From assembly GCF_900100485.1 (NCBI RefSeq), contig NZ_FNDH01000021.1, positions 1 through 44,196 of the forward strand: DNA of 44,196 nt, given 5' to 3'. Shown one piece after another: positions 1 through 8,431 of this stretch; position 1 is the first letter of the stretch, and each line of letters starts with the position of its first letter. This DNA comes from Nitrosomonas sp. Nm132. Its GTDB lineage: Bacteria > Pseudomonadota > Gammaproteobacteria > Burkholderiales > Nitrosomonadaceae. The position numbers and the translations under genes were made by a program. The notes under the pieces are model-generated. The model was not told the DNA's origin. It saw nothing but the letters and a program-made list of their open reading frames with translations, and made no database searches.

Positions 1-196
1 ACAGCCATGACGCCTTGCTCATCCAAATATCCCAAAATAATTCGTGCCCGAAACACCGCTTTGTAGGGCTCCGTTTGGCTATTCGCCCGCCGCTCTAATG
101 TTTTCCGCGTCTGTTCATCGCAATTTAATAGCTGCATATCCTTCCTCCCTGGAAGATAGCATGCACCTTATCGCTTAATAATGCAATTAAGCACTA
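1..196 (-). mobile_element. IS630-family element, transposase-start end (partial)
   Basis: The minus strand from 137 reads MQLLNCDEQTRKTLERRA and continues to the window edge as a helix-turn-helix type N-terminus (45 codons) typical of IS630 transposases. A strong ribosome binding site (GGGAGGAAGGAT) lies directly upstream of the ATG. The probable IS end is the TA at 195-196. Read inward on the minus strand, the end is GTGCTTAATT, which resembles the end GTACTCAGTC of the copy at the right edge. TA is the target duplicated by IS630-type elements. Sequence left of base 1 is needed to tell whether the gene is intact. Confidence 0.75.
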
Positions 197-214
197 GGTC
201 ATGGCACGCACCAG

Positions 215-583
215 CGACATCTTTTACCATTGCTTGAGACAACTTACCAGCAGTACCTGCGCCAAGCATCGCTACAAGCCGCCAATGACCGTATCAGCAA
301 TGCCATCGCGGAGCTGCCGATCTTCCCGCATTATGCGTTTGATCTGGATGCCCTATACGGCGCCGTCGATGGCCAGAAATTCGGCGTTGAGCGTCCAACC
401 GTGAAGGAACGCTAATCGCGTAAATACTTTGGACGCGGCAAAGGCGTGGTTGCCTACACGCTGTTGTGCAATCACGTGCTGCTCAATGGCTACCTTATAG
501 GTGCACATAAGTACAAAGGCCACCATGTGTTCGATATCTGGTATCGCAGCACATCTCACTCCGACAAGCACTGCTCCCAACAC
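215..583 (+). pseudogene. Tn3-family transposase fossil
   Basis: In one frame from about 230 the translation contains YQQYLRQASLQAANDRIS, then FPHYAFDLDALYGAVDGQKFG, and after a stop KYFGRGKGVVAYTLLCNHV followed by GAHKYKGHHVFDIWYRST. These blocks match the C-terminal DDE catalytic region of Tn3-family transposases. A single in-frame TAA at 413-415 sits where relatives have a His in the motif RHSRKYFG. The N-terminal two thirds are missing, with the IS630 end abutting at about 196. Similarity fades after about 560, where the Gly-Asp/His segment of the active site should follow. This is a dead fragment, not an active gene. Confidence 0.8.
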
Positions 584-694
584 GGCTCAAACCCTTTACA
601 AAAATCGTCACTCGCACAAAAAATCACTACTATAATCTCCGTTGGAATCTGATTTCTCTAATGATGAAACTCTTTTCGAAAATCGCTCCATCAT

Positions 695-743
695 AAGGAA
701 TTCAGGTTCCTTTTGCTGCTTTTCTTATATCGAACTCACGTTA
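695..743. mobile_element. Solo terminal end of an IS982-type element
   Basis: Bases 695-743 closely match the reverse complement of the left end of the deleted IS982 element at 4368-4415. Shared blocks include TTCCTTTT, GCTTTTCTT and TCGAACTCACGTTA. The outer end points right, towards the flavin oxidoreductase gene. No transposase coding sequence accompanies it, so it is a residual terminus. The rest of the interval 584-787 shows no gene. Confidence 0.65.
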
Positions 744-787
744 AGTATTTTTTAAATTTGCCTGTTCCCAAAACACGATCTTGGCGA

Positions 788-1861
788 TCACAAAGGGTTT
801 AATGCTGGATAATCGGTATAACCCTTCGAGCCTGGAGTATAGAACGTGGCTGGATTAGGTTGATTCAACGCAGCGCCGGCTTTGATCCGGGCTGGCAAGT
901 CGGGGTTAGCCAAAAAACTGGTGCCGAAAGCAATCGCATCGATTTTTTCTTCAGTAATATCTTTGTTTGCTTCCTCGGCCGTGTAATCCATATTGCCAAT
1001 GAGCACGCCTCTGTAATGCCTACGAATAGGCGTCATAATGTCGCCACTTTGCTGCTGAAAAAGATCCCCTCGGATGACATGAAGATAAGCAAGATGAAAC
1101 TCGTTAAGTCGCCCAGCCAGCCAAGTAGATAATCCAATAGGATCGCTGTCAATCATACTGTTATAGCTGTTAAGCGGCGAGATGCGCAGTCCGACTCGCT
1201 CGCTGCCCCATACCAGGCTAATGGCCTCGAGCACTTCGAGCGTCAAACGCGCCCGGTTTTCCAGGGAGCCCCCATAGGGGCCTGGGCGCTTGTTTGTGCC
1301 GTCACGCAAGAATTCGTCCAGCAGGTAGCCGTTTGCGCCATGTACTTCAATACCATCAAAACCTGCTACTTTGGCATTCTCGGCAGCTTTCTTAAATCCA
1401 GCAACAATACCGGGCAGCTCATCATCACGAAGTTCCTGTGGAATAACATAAGGTTTCTTTCCGTCGGGTGTCAACACTTCATCTCCTGTAATGGCAATAG
1501 GGCTGGGAGCAACAGGCTGAACACCCTGGTTGAGAAGCGGGTGGCACGCTCTTCCACCATGCCAGAGTTGAAGGAAAATCTTGCCATCGGCAGCATGCAC
1601 CGCATCGGTAATCCGTTTCCAGCCAGTGATCTGATCAGGGGAATAGATACCTGGTTCCATCCAGAATGCGGAATTCCCTTCGATCACCATGGTAGCTTCC
1701 GCGATAATCAGCCCTGCACTTGCTCTCTGAACATAATATTCAGCCATCAAAGCATTTGGAATGTGCTCAGCATCCGCTCGACAGCGAGTAAGTGGAGCCA
1801 TGAAGATGCGATTGGGTACAGTGATTGCACCAAGCTTTAGAGGAGTAAACAACGTAGTCAT
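788..1861 (-). CDS. Old yellow enzyme family FMN oxidoreductase (NemA-like)
   Basis: This 357-residue protein is a full-length TIM-barrel ene-reductase that uses FMN and NAD(P)H to reduce activated C=C bonds or nitro compounds such as N-ethylmaleimide, 2-cyclohexenone or nitrate esters. Visible signatures are the N-terminal LFTPLKLGAITVPNRI and MAPLTRCRA (Thr25 at the flavin), LQLWHGGR near 98-104, and the substrate-binding pair His174 and Asn177 in HGANGYLLDEF. GPYGGSLENRAR follows, then RISP, and the C-terminal phosphate-binding FGTSFLANPDLPAR. Length and motif order are normal for the family. It is a single gene with mobile remnants on both sides. The ATG at 1861 has only a weak upstream AAGCGG. 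The physiological substrate cannot be read from the sequence; detoxification of electrophiles is the usual role. Confidence 0.93.
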   Translation of the reverse strand: MTTLFTPLKLGAITVPNRIFMAPLTRCRADAEHIPNALMAEYYVQRASAGLIIAEATMVIEGNSAFWMEPGIYSPDQITGWKRITDAVHAADGKIFLQLWHGGRACHPLLNQGVQPVAPSPIAITGDEVLTPDGKKPYVIPQELRDDELPGIVAGFKKAAENAKVAGFDGIEVHGANGYLLDEFLRDGTNKRPGPYGGSLENRARLTLEVLEAISLVWGSERVGLRISPLNSYNSMIDSDPIGLSTWLAGRLNEFHLAYLHVIRGDLFQQQSGDIMTPIRRHYRGVLIGNMDYTAEEANKDITEEKIDAIAFGTSFLANPDLPARIKAGAALNQPNPATFYTPGSKGYTDYPALNPL

Positions 1862-2059
1862 CCGCTTAAATCTCTTGAAATTGAATAACTGTCATTTTAG
1901 CCAAAATAAAAGGATAGTCGATATTGAAATGCTGCGGCCAGGAACACGGCATCAATTGAACCTGAACATGCAAACTTGAACTGATTCAAAACCCTACCTG
2001 TTTATATTGATGCCGCTGATATTCGATCTCTCTCAAGAAACACCTCCCAAGTAACTGAT

Positions 2060-2430
2060 TTAATATGACATATTCAAAAGGACTTTCATTAACGACGAGT
2101 TTCATGCCCATTTTTTCAGCGCACTGAGCCAGATTCCGCAGCACGCTGGCGGTATCGTTCCTCATAGCAGTCTTGACCCCGATCGGTGTATTCCTCGCCG
2201 CGGGTGAGCATCGTGTAAATTAGCCGCGCCAGCTTGTGTGCAGCCGCAGTCACGGCTTTGGGCTTGTCCATGCGGGCACACATTCTTTGGAAGTGCGTGC
2301 CCAGCGCAGATTGACTGCTAGGCAATGCCGCCGCGGCCAGCTTCAAGGCTTGGGCCGCGCGGTTCGTTACCCGTTTAGTCTTGCCGCTCATTACTTTGCT
2401 ACCGGTAATCTTGGTACCCGGGCACAGTGA
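2060..2430 (-). pseudogene. IS110-family transposase C-terminal fragment
   Basis: The minus-strand frame reads LCPGTKITGSKVMSGKTKR, then RAAQALKLAAAAL, RMCARMDKPKAVTAAAHKLAR and RGEEYTDRGQDCYEERYRQR. This is the C-terminal Transposase_20-type region of IS110/IS1111 transposases. Near 2150 the frame breaks. Reading one base differently restores LRNLAQCAEKMGMKLVVNES, the usual C-terminus, so a one-base deletion is likely. Only the last third of the transposase remains. Its 5' side is fused directly to the HD-GYP pseudogene at about 2425-2440, so this fragment or its parent insertion removed the end of that gene. Confidence 0.82.
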
Positions 2431-3543
2431 TGTGGCCATGATTCCTTGTAGGGCCGCTTGGTAGTCATCGCATCGAATATATCTGCGATGGCAAAGATCC
2501 GTGTATTCAGCGAAATAGCCTTGCCCTGGAGTCCTAGCGGATAACCGCTACCATCGTATCTTTCATGGTGAAATTCAACCACCTCTCTTGTCCTGTTCAG
2601 CCAACTCGATTTGCTTAGAATTTCCATCCCCAGCGATACGTGAGTTTTCATGACTTCAAGCTATTCCGATGTCAGCTTGCCAGGCTTGAGCAGGATGGGA
2701 TCGCGGATGCCAATTTTGCCAACGTCATGTAAAAAAGCACCAGTAATCAGATCGTGAATTTTTTCACGCGAGAGTCCGATCGCTTCGCCTAACCTCAGTG
2801 CATAAAACGTAACCCGGTAGTTATGGCTATTGGTAGTGGAATCACGTTCGGCAATGGCGCAACCGAGTACATTCATCAATTCCAGGTTGCCTTTGAGCAG
2901 ATCACCGGACAGTTTGATTAATCCCCGGTTGAGCCGTCAACACAATCGGGTACATCAGCAGAGTAGTAAATGTAATGCCAAGCGCAACAAAAAACAGCTT
3001 GCGAGCTAAATCTTCTCTAATTGAATCACACGTCTCGCGATCGACCTGATAGATACCCTCGAAATAACCAACCAGCGAATCCCGGGCATCATGCAGTGGC
3101 GCCAGGATGATTAGCAGCAATTCACCTTGCACATAGTGAAATTCATACGGGAGCTCACTTGCTTTGGGAAATTGGTGGCGATAGCGGTCGGTGTCTTGCT
3201 CTGGACGAATGATTTCAAGCCTGATTTGCTTGTTGCGATCATACAATTCGACAACCAGGAAATGCTGATTGACCAGTTGCTGTGCTAAATCTGTCAACTG
3301 TTGATAAGCTACGGAGTCAAGTTTTTCCAGATTATGAGCGGGCTCTCCACTAAACGTCGCAGACTCCCTCAGTGCAAGGTCGTGGACGAACTGCTGAATT
3401 CGACCGAGCTCCAGCCACGGGACAACCCCGCCAATCAATATACTGAGAAACAGCCATCCCAGAAACAGCCGAACCAGGATTCTCCGGTGAATGAAACGAC
3501 TCGTGGGCAAGTGCAGCTTTCGAATCTGTCCTGGCGTCATCAC
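2430..3543 (-). pseudogene. Broken HD-GYP c-di-GMP phosphodiesterase with periplasmic sensor
   Basis: The first part (from 3543) encodes a cytoplasmic leader, a membrane segment at residues 22-45, a periplasmic domain of roughly 140 residues and a second membrane segment ending LLMYPIVLTAQ. The reading frame shifts near 2925-2935 and continues as LIKLSGDLLKGNLELMNVLG. It then enters an HD-GYP domain with NSHNYRV, FLHDVGKIGI (the HD pair) and KPGKLTSE. An amber codon at 2661-2663 replaces the expected Glu of the KLTDEEFE-like segment. The same frame resumes with MKTHVSLG, FHHERYDGSGYPLGL and IADIFDAMTTKRPYKESWP, where it meets IS110 sequence. HD-GYP proteins hydrolyse cyclic di-GMP. With a frameshift, a nonsense codon and a lost C-terminus this copy cannot make the enzyme. 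The intact gene would have been a transmembrane second-messenger sensor. Confidence 0.88.
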
Positions 3544-3659
3544 CTTCTCTCGCCGGCACTTCTGGACTACTCATGCAGCGAGAGATCTGATAGATTGCGT
3601 TAATAATGACATTATCGAGATACCAACCTAATAGACCGTTCCAGCATAACAGTTACAGA

Positions 3660-3735
3660 AAACGCCGTTCGGCCTGAGCCTGTCGAGGGTCGATGTCAGT
3701 TGCTTAGCGGTTTGACAAGCTTACCACGAACGGTA
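3660..3735. repeat. REP-like extragenic palindrome
   Basis: The arm CCGTTCGGCCTGAGCCTGTC (about 3665-3684) pairs imperfectly with GACAAGCTTACCACGAACGG (about 3714-3733). Further matching flanks (CGTTCCAG and CTGGAACG) lie outside. The arm has the consensus of the widespread CGTTCG-GTGAGCTTGTCGAA extragenic palindromes. It sits between the HD-GYP pseudogene start and the 3' end of the pagL-like gene and may form a stem at the pagL-like transcript end. Confidence 0.7.
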
Positions 3736-3757
3736 ATGGTTTTACTGGAACGATCCA

Positions 3758-4318
3758 CTAAAATCGGTAACCCAAACGTCCGCCTAAAGTGTCCATCCCC
3801 TCGTTGTCGTTAGCAAGATAGGCATTGGAAATATGATCAAAGTATACTGACAACGAAGTTCTGGCACCGAAGTGATAGCCAATTTCGATCGGAATATGAA
3901 ACAGTACTCGTGATCCCAGGGCCTTGCGGTCATCGTGTTGAAGATGAAGTTTGCCATCGTGTATCGCCCCACCCAGCCCAATACCAAAAAACATACCGCT
4001 GGTATGCTCGTATTGCCAACGAATATCCATGTACAACTTGGAAGTATCGCCGACAGTATTTACCGACCCGCCAAAGGCGGGACGAATGGTTCCACCGATA
4101 AATTTGATATGAGGCGAGAAGATAGCTTCCAGATTGAGATCAACACCGCCCTCGCGGCGGAAACCACTCCACAAATCGTCGGTGTCATGGTGAAGTACAC
4201 CGAACTTGATCTCATGCAACCATGCGAGCGCCCTTTGCTTATCTGCATATCCAGCAGACGAAATAACACAAGCAAGGCTGAAAACCCATACTTCAATAAT
4301 TCGAGTGCGCATGATCAA
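3758..4318 (-). CDS. PagL-type lipid A 3-O-deacylase / acyloxyacyl hydrolase
   Basis: This 186-residue outer-membrane beta-barrel protein has an N-terminal signal peptide (hydrophobic 8-22, cleavage probably after GYA at 25). The final residues GRLGYRF end in Phe, as expected for Bam-assembled barrels. The C-terminal block FDHISNAYLANDNEGMDTLG carries the PagL catalytic residues His162, Ser164 and Glu173. PagL removes the 3-linked acyl chain of lipid A in the outer membrane and alters envelope permeability and immune recognition. Length matches the family. The gene stands alone, with a REP-like palindrome downstream and the left end of an IS982 remnant about 50 bp upstream of its start, so its promoter region may be interrupted or donated by the IS. 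Confidence 0.88.
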   Translation of the reverse strand: MIMRTRIIEVWVFSLACVISSAGYADKQRALAWLHEIKFGVLHHDTDDLWSGFRREGGVDLNLEAIFSPHIKFIGGTIRPAFGGSVNTVGDTSKLYMDIRWQYEHTSGMFFGIGLGGAIHDGKLHLQHDDRKALGSRVLFHIPIEIGYHFGARTSLSVYFDHISNAYLANDNEGMDTLGGRLGYRF

Positions 4319-4367
4319 ATCGATCTTCCCTCAAATTCATATTCCCATATAGGTGTATTTAATAACA

Positions 4368-4840
4368 TAACGTGAGTTCGACGCAAGAAAAGCTGTAAAA
4401 GGAATCGGAATTCATTACTGAGCGTGAGAATAACGGCAGGTAATGTCGATGATCGTGACCCGGCGCCAGAGCTGGCACGTTCCTTATTTGAAAAACTCTT
4501 TGGTGACCGGGGCTACATCTCTCAGCCGCTCTTTGAGCAACTCTGGGAGGAAAGCGTGCAACTCGTCACCAAGCTGCGTAAAAACATAAGAAGCAAGCTG
4601 CTGCCGCTGTTTGACAAACTTTTGTTGCGTAAACGCTCGATCATGGAGACTGTCAACGATCAACTGAAAAACATCTCGCAAATCGAGCATTCCCGCCATC
4701 GTAGCCCATTTAACTTTTTTGTTAATCTGATAGCCGAGCTGGTAGCTTACGCATTCTAGAAGAAAAAACCTCACTTAATATCAGACCCTCTCAAGCTCTT
4801 CCAGTCGCGTTGATGTAATCCTTATGTCGAACTCACGTTA
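4368..4840 (+). mobile_element. Internally deleted IS982-family element
   Basis: Terminal inverted repeats are visible: TAACGTGAGTTCGACGCAAG at 4368-4387 and its near-complement CTTATGTCGAACTCACGTTA at 4821-4840. Between them only the C-terminal part of the transposase remains. At about 470 bp this is roughly half of a normal IS982 element. It cannot transpose alone but could be moved in trans. Confidence 0.75.
4424..4759 (+). pseudogene. IS982-family transposase, C-terminal part
   Basis: The frame reads SLLSVRITAGNVDDRDP, then FGDRGYISQPLFEQLW, KLRKNIRSKLLPLFDKLLLRK and RSIMETVNDQLKNISQIEHS. These are the hallmark C-terminal blocks of IS982-family DDE transposases. The normal N-terminal two thirds, with the first catalytic Asp, are absent because the element is deleted between its left terminal repeat and this point. 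There is no plausible start codon with a ribosome binding site. Confidence 0.88.
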
Positions 4841-4933
4841 TATTATGGAGCAAGGCTCAGATTTTCTGGAAGTAAAGGTGAGGTAGGCATGATTACTCCA
4901 GCATGAAATCAAGAATGTCTTCGATCAAGCGTA

Positions 4934-6442
4934 TTAGCCATAAACGTCATACAATTCACCGAGGAAAAAGCGGGCGAAACGCCCCTTAATTGCAATTTCT
5001 TCTGTGAACGATGCCGCTTCCGTGGCATGGAAACTCTTGATTAAATCCTTGATACCTGCCAAGGGTAGGCATAAAGTGCCGATAGCGACGAGATTCCCAT
5101 CCTCCACACGCCCTTTGAATAATTTTAGACTCAGATTCGATAAATCACGCCACAGGTCGAGACCAAGGTCGTCATGAAGGACTTGCTCGAGGATAAAACT
5201 GTAACCTTGATTATCTTTTTCTATACCAAATTCATAAGTAATTTTTCGTGTTTTCTTTGATGCATTTTTTTCCAAAGTAAAGCGACCGTCAGTGAGCATC
5301 CTAAAAGTGCCGATAGTGGGATTGCTCAGATGACCCGTCACTCTTGCGGTATGCTGTGGATCATTAACAAAAGCTTCGAGATGATCAATATGAACGGTCA
5401 GGCTCAGCTTTAAATCTTCTCTTGTGCCAGGACGTTCCTGAAAATTTAAGTAGCCTGCCAGGTGCTGCGAAAAGCGGATTCCCGGCGCGGGATCTTTCAT
5501 GCGGGAGGGGTTGGTAGGATTGATCTGGCCTGGTGCTTGGGTAAGATTTTGCAAATAGGCTTTGCCATCGGCATAGCCCATTTCGATTAAAGTGGCATGG
5601 TCGATTTTACCAAGATACAAATCTGGGTCCAAGGGTAGAGGGTGGTCAGGTCGAATGACATGGACCTGGATTGGGCGAGTTTGACCATAAGGACTGTCAC
5701 CTTTCTCGATGCGGTGATTAAGTTCCCGTATGATTTCCAGCTGGTTGTTCAAAGCGGTATTGGCGCTAACTTCCAGCATTTGCACATAGAGGTGTAATAT
5801 GCCTCCACGGTATACCCCTGTATTGCCTAATCCCCAAAGTACCCAGATCTCCTCGGCAGCATTCCTGACTGCCTCGATGAGATTGGCATCCTGGACAAAA
5901 CCGGTATCCAGATAAATACCTCCCTCCTTACGCACTGGCGGAAAGACGCCTGGCAAAGACATACCGGCAATGATCATGTCTTCGTCAATATTCTGATGAG
6001 AAATAGTTTTAACGGTTTTGTTGGCGTAATCCAGGACGTTATAGTTGGCGTTAACTGCATCCACTTGGTGGATGGCTGCAAAATCGATACCGAAATGAGG
6101 CAGTACCTTACTGCGGAAACCATCGGCATCGCCAACGCCTTGCAAATTCTCAACTTTAAGGCAATCCTCGATTGGTAGAAATGAAATGGTGTCGATCAGA
6201 CGCAAAGTACGCCAGCGCCGACATATTTCTGTTGGTGAGAGTCCGGATAGCAGCATGGACAAATTCAGGCTACCACCCGAGGTGCCGTCCATGAACTGAA
6301 AAACCATACCAGCTTCCTCCAGAGCAGCCAAAATACCGGCCTGGTAAGACAGGCGCAAGCCACCACCTGGCAGTACCAAGGCTCGTCTGGGTTCACCGGA
6401 TTTTTGGGGTGCCGCGAGGTGGACAGATTTGCTTATACTCAT
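4934..6442 (-). CDS. Patatin-like phospholipase with C-terminal accessory domain
   Basis: This 502-residue protein has an N-terminal patatin domain (about 20-250). It shows the oxyanion loop LPGGGLRLSYQAG, the nucleophile elbow GTSGG (Ser55), the conserved SLPGVFPPV and the dyad Asp in YLDTGF (Asp179). The usual DGG/DGA is DTG here. The family hydrolyses acyl esters of phospholipids or neutral lipids. Residues 324-502 form a second domain that resembles residues 5-192 of the GMC oxidoreductase three genes upstream. Matching blocks are LEAFVNDPQHTARVTG, DDLGLDLWRDLSNL and FARFFLGELYDVYG. It is the last gene of a four-gene minus-strand operon, 11 bp after the acetoacetate-decarboxylase-like gene. 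No signal peptide is evident. The true substrate is unknown. Confidence 0.88.
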   Translation of the reverse strand: MSISKSVHLAAPQKSGEPRRALVLPGGGLRLSYQAGILAALEEAGMVFQFMDGTSGGSLNLSMLLSGLSPTEICRRWRTLRLIDTISFLPIEDCLKVENLQGVGDADGFRSKVLPHFGIDFAAIHQVDAVNANYNVLDYANKTVKTISHQNIDEDMIIAGMSLPGVFPPVRKEGGIYLDTGFVQDANLIEAVRNAAEEIWVLWGLGNTGVYRGGILHLYVQMLEVSANTALNNQLEIIRELNHRIEKGDSPYGQTRPIQVHVIRPDHPLPLDPDLYLGKIDHATLIEMGYADGKAYLQNLTQAPGQINPTNPSRMKDPAPGIRFSQHLAGYLNFQERPGTREDLKLSLTVHIDHLEAFVNDPQHTARVTGHLSNPTIGTFRMLTDGRFTLEKNASKKTRKITYEFGIEKDNQGYSFILEQVLHDDLGLDLWRDLSNLSLKLFKGRVEDGNLVAIGTLCLPLAGIKDLIKSFHATEAASFTEEIAIKGRFARFFLGELYDVYG

Positions 6443-6453
6443 GTTAGTGAATT

Positions 6454-7353
6454 TTAACGGTTGAGATTGCCAAATGTTTCACCAATGATCGGGGCGCTTG
6501 GTGACGGCGGCCACGTTTCATCCTGCGGCAAATCAATGACACTTTCGAATCCTTCCGGTGGCGTTGATGGCGGTTCAGCCTGGTGAAGAAACCAGGATTC
6601 GATATGGTCATCGAGTGTGCCGACAACGCCTGGTATGAAGGCGGTCACCAACGGCTGGTTTTCAATTTCCAGGGTTTTCAGAACATCAGCGTGGGGATGA
6701 TCGCCTAATACCAGCTTGGCTTTGGCGAACTTGAACAGCTTCATGCCTGCCCAGCCTTTAATGTAGATGCTGGACTTCATCAGCATGCCACGGAAAGCGC
6801 AGTAATTGACAGCGGGGATATTCAGCAAAGGCAGAAAAGAGAATGAGGGGCGAGCTATTTCTATATAAGTTACCAATTGACCATCCAGATCATATTGGCT
6901 GCTGACAGTGTTATCTCCGATCTTAAAGTCAAGATTGCCTTGATGCTTGGGCATACCCCAGATGCCTTTGCCACCCTTGACGGAAATTTTTGTGGATACC
7001 GGTAATTCGAGTACATATTGACCCGTGCCGAAAGTATTCATCAATAGCAATGGAAGCAAAGGGGGGGCAGGTTTAAGTCCATGGGTACAGGCGATGCCGA
7101 TACTATATTCAATATATTTGCCGATGTTGGTCCCCAGGTAGTTGATGACGGTCACCACCAGCAGGCCTTTATTGTTACGGAGTCTTAGCGGATGAACCTC
7201 TGCCGGTAATGCAGCCTCAGCCTTGTCTGCATTGATGGGGAACACCGCCATCAATGTAGGGGATGGGGCGCATTGCACAGGTAGCTGAAAAGGAATGCCG
7301 TCGACCAGGGAATACTGGCCGGAAGTGACTTTGATTCGCTTGGGAAGACCCAT
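6454..7353 (-). CDS. Acetoacetate decarboxylase-fold protein
   Basis: This 299-residue protein of the acetoacetate decarboxylase (ADC) superfamily shows PFQLPVQCAPSPTLMAVFPI and VVTVINYLGTNIGKYIEYSIG, followed by GGKGIWGMPKHQGNLDF. Lys136 in MPKH lines up with the Schiff-base lysine region (the EPK motif) of true acetoacetate decarboxylase. Many homologues with this fold act as decarboxylases, aldolase-dehydratases or hydratases on beta-keto or beta-hydroxy compounds, so the reaction is not certain. The ATG at 7353 has a very good AGGAG about 8 bases upstream. It lies 16 bp downstream of the hydrolase and 11 bp upstream of the patatin gene, so it is co-transcribed with both. Keto groups produced by the flavoprotein of the operon would be logical substrates; that is inference. 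Confidence 0.82.
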   Translation of the reverse strand: MGLPKRIKVTSGQYSLVDGIPFQLPVQCAPSPTLMAVFPINADKAEAALPAEVHPLRLRNNKGLLVVTVINYLGTNIGKYIEYSIGIACTHGLKPAPPLLPLLLMNTFGTGQYVLELPVSTKISVKGGKGIWGMPKHQGNLDFKIGDNTVSSQYDLDGQLVTYIEIARPSFSFLPLLNIPAVNYCAFRGMLMKSSIYIKGWAGMKLFKFAKAKLVLGDHPHADVLKTLEIENQPLVTAFIPGVVGTLDDHIESWFLHQAEPPSTPPEGFESVIDLPQDETWPPSPSAPIIGETFGNLNR

Positions 7354-7369
7354 ATTTGTTATCTCCTGA

Positions 7370-8395
7370 TTATTTGGCGAGTTCTTTGATCATGAGGGGA
7401 AAGACGTCACGAGCAGCATTCTTGCCCATGAAGATATCCAAGTGACTGTATTCCGGCAGTCTATGCAGTGTATGGAAATTAGGCTGCAGCTTGTCAAAAT
7501 AGGTCCATGATTTTTCTTGGCTCTCCGGTAAAAAACAGCGATTCTTTCCGCCGCAAAAAAATGAAAAACGTGCTGCTGTTTTGGGTGGCGTAGCACCGAA
7601 ATCTGCTGGTAATTCGGAGTAACTTTCTACGGAAACCAGATTTCCCTTGTGGACGCAGCGAGCCATCTGCTGGAAAAATCTCAGGGGCACGTTACCGAAT
7701 TCTTCCTTAAGCCATTCATGGGTATTTTCGTTGAGGTTTTCATGCTGCCATAAAGCTGGAAAACCGCTGCCATAGGTAAAACTCACCAGCTTGCAGACGG
7801 TGTTATTGCATTCATGATGAGTCAGTTTGACCATGGCCGTCATTAACTTGGCGATCCAGGTTGGCGCATCCACTCCCCAGTGGGGATTGACATAAGGAGT
7901 GAGCGTATTTACTAACGGGACGACAAAATTTAGCTTAAATGCCGACCAGGCAGGTACAACCGGATGCAAAGTGACAGCGTTCGCAATAATAGTCGATACT
8001 TGGGGCACAAGGCCCGCCATGGCGGACATCATAAAACTGGTAGAACCTTGGCAATGGATAATCGCCTTCATGGTTTCATGACCCGTTTCCTCGCAGATTC
8101 TTCGCACTGCGTAGGGGTGATCGTAAAGTGCTGCTTGATCGAGGGTCCAGGTGTTGGCAGGAAAATCGATACTGGCACGCCAGTTCTCCAGCCAGACATC
8201 ATAGCCAGCTTCTATAAGCGCATCGACGATGGTTTCTTTTTCCGGTGCACGGAAGATATTTGCCCGTACTCCTGCGCCGTGAACCAGGATAACGGGTTCT
8301 TGCGTGGGCGGCCGGCTGGAGGAGCGAACATTGATCAGGTTCAATGCCATGCCGTCGCCAGCCGTGAAGGGAACGATACGTTCCGTCAGATCCAT
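7370..8395 (-). CDS. Alpha/beta hydrolase with Cys in the nucleophile position
   Basis: This 341-residue alpha/beta hydrolase shows the oxyanion segment VILVHGAGVRANIF (35-48), YDVWLENWRAS, and a nucleophile elbow reading AIIHCQGSTSF. The position normally occupied by Ser in GHSxG is Cys115. Downstream are an acid-containing loop (SFFCGGKNRCFLPES) and the catalytic His318 in EYSHLDIFMG. Cys nucleophiles are known in dienelactone hydrolases and suggest restricted substrates or lower esterase turnover. It is full length without a signal peptide. AAAGGATG precedes the ATG. It is encoded 36 bp after the GMC oxidoreductase and 16 bp before the ADC-like gene. Lipid-ester hydrolysis linked to the oxidoreductase is the simplest guess, but the substrate is unknown. 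Confidence 0.87.
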   Translation of the reverse strand: MDLTERIVPFTAGDGMALNLINVRSSSRPPTQEPVILVHGAGVRANIFRAPEKETIVDALIEAGYDVWLENWRASIDFPANTWTLDQAALYDHPYAVRRICEETGHETMKAIIHCQGSTSFMMSAMAGLVPQVSTIIANAVTLHPVVPAWSAFKLNFVVPLVNTLTPYVNPHWGVDAPTWIAKLMTAMVKLTHHECNNTVCKLVSFTYGSGFPALWQHENLNENTHEWLKEEFGNVPLRFFQQMARCVHKGNLVSVESYSELPADFGATPPKTAARFSFFCGGKNRCFLPESQEKSWTYFDKLQPNFHTLHRLPEYSHLDIFMGKNAARDVFPLMIKELAK

Positions 8396-8431
8396 GATGT
8401 CATCCTTTCGGTATGGTGTGGTTAGCTGGAA

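Noticed and set aside
1340..1840. Plus-strand open frame opposite the OYE gene
   Set aside because: It is a mirror of a strongly supported coding frame and has no similarity of its own.
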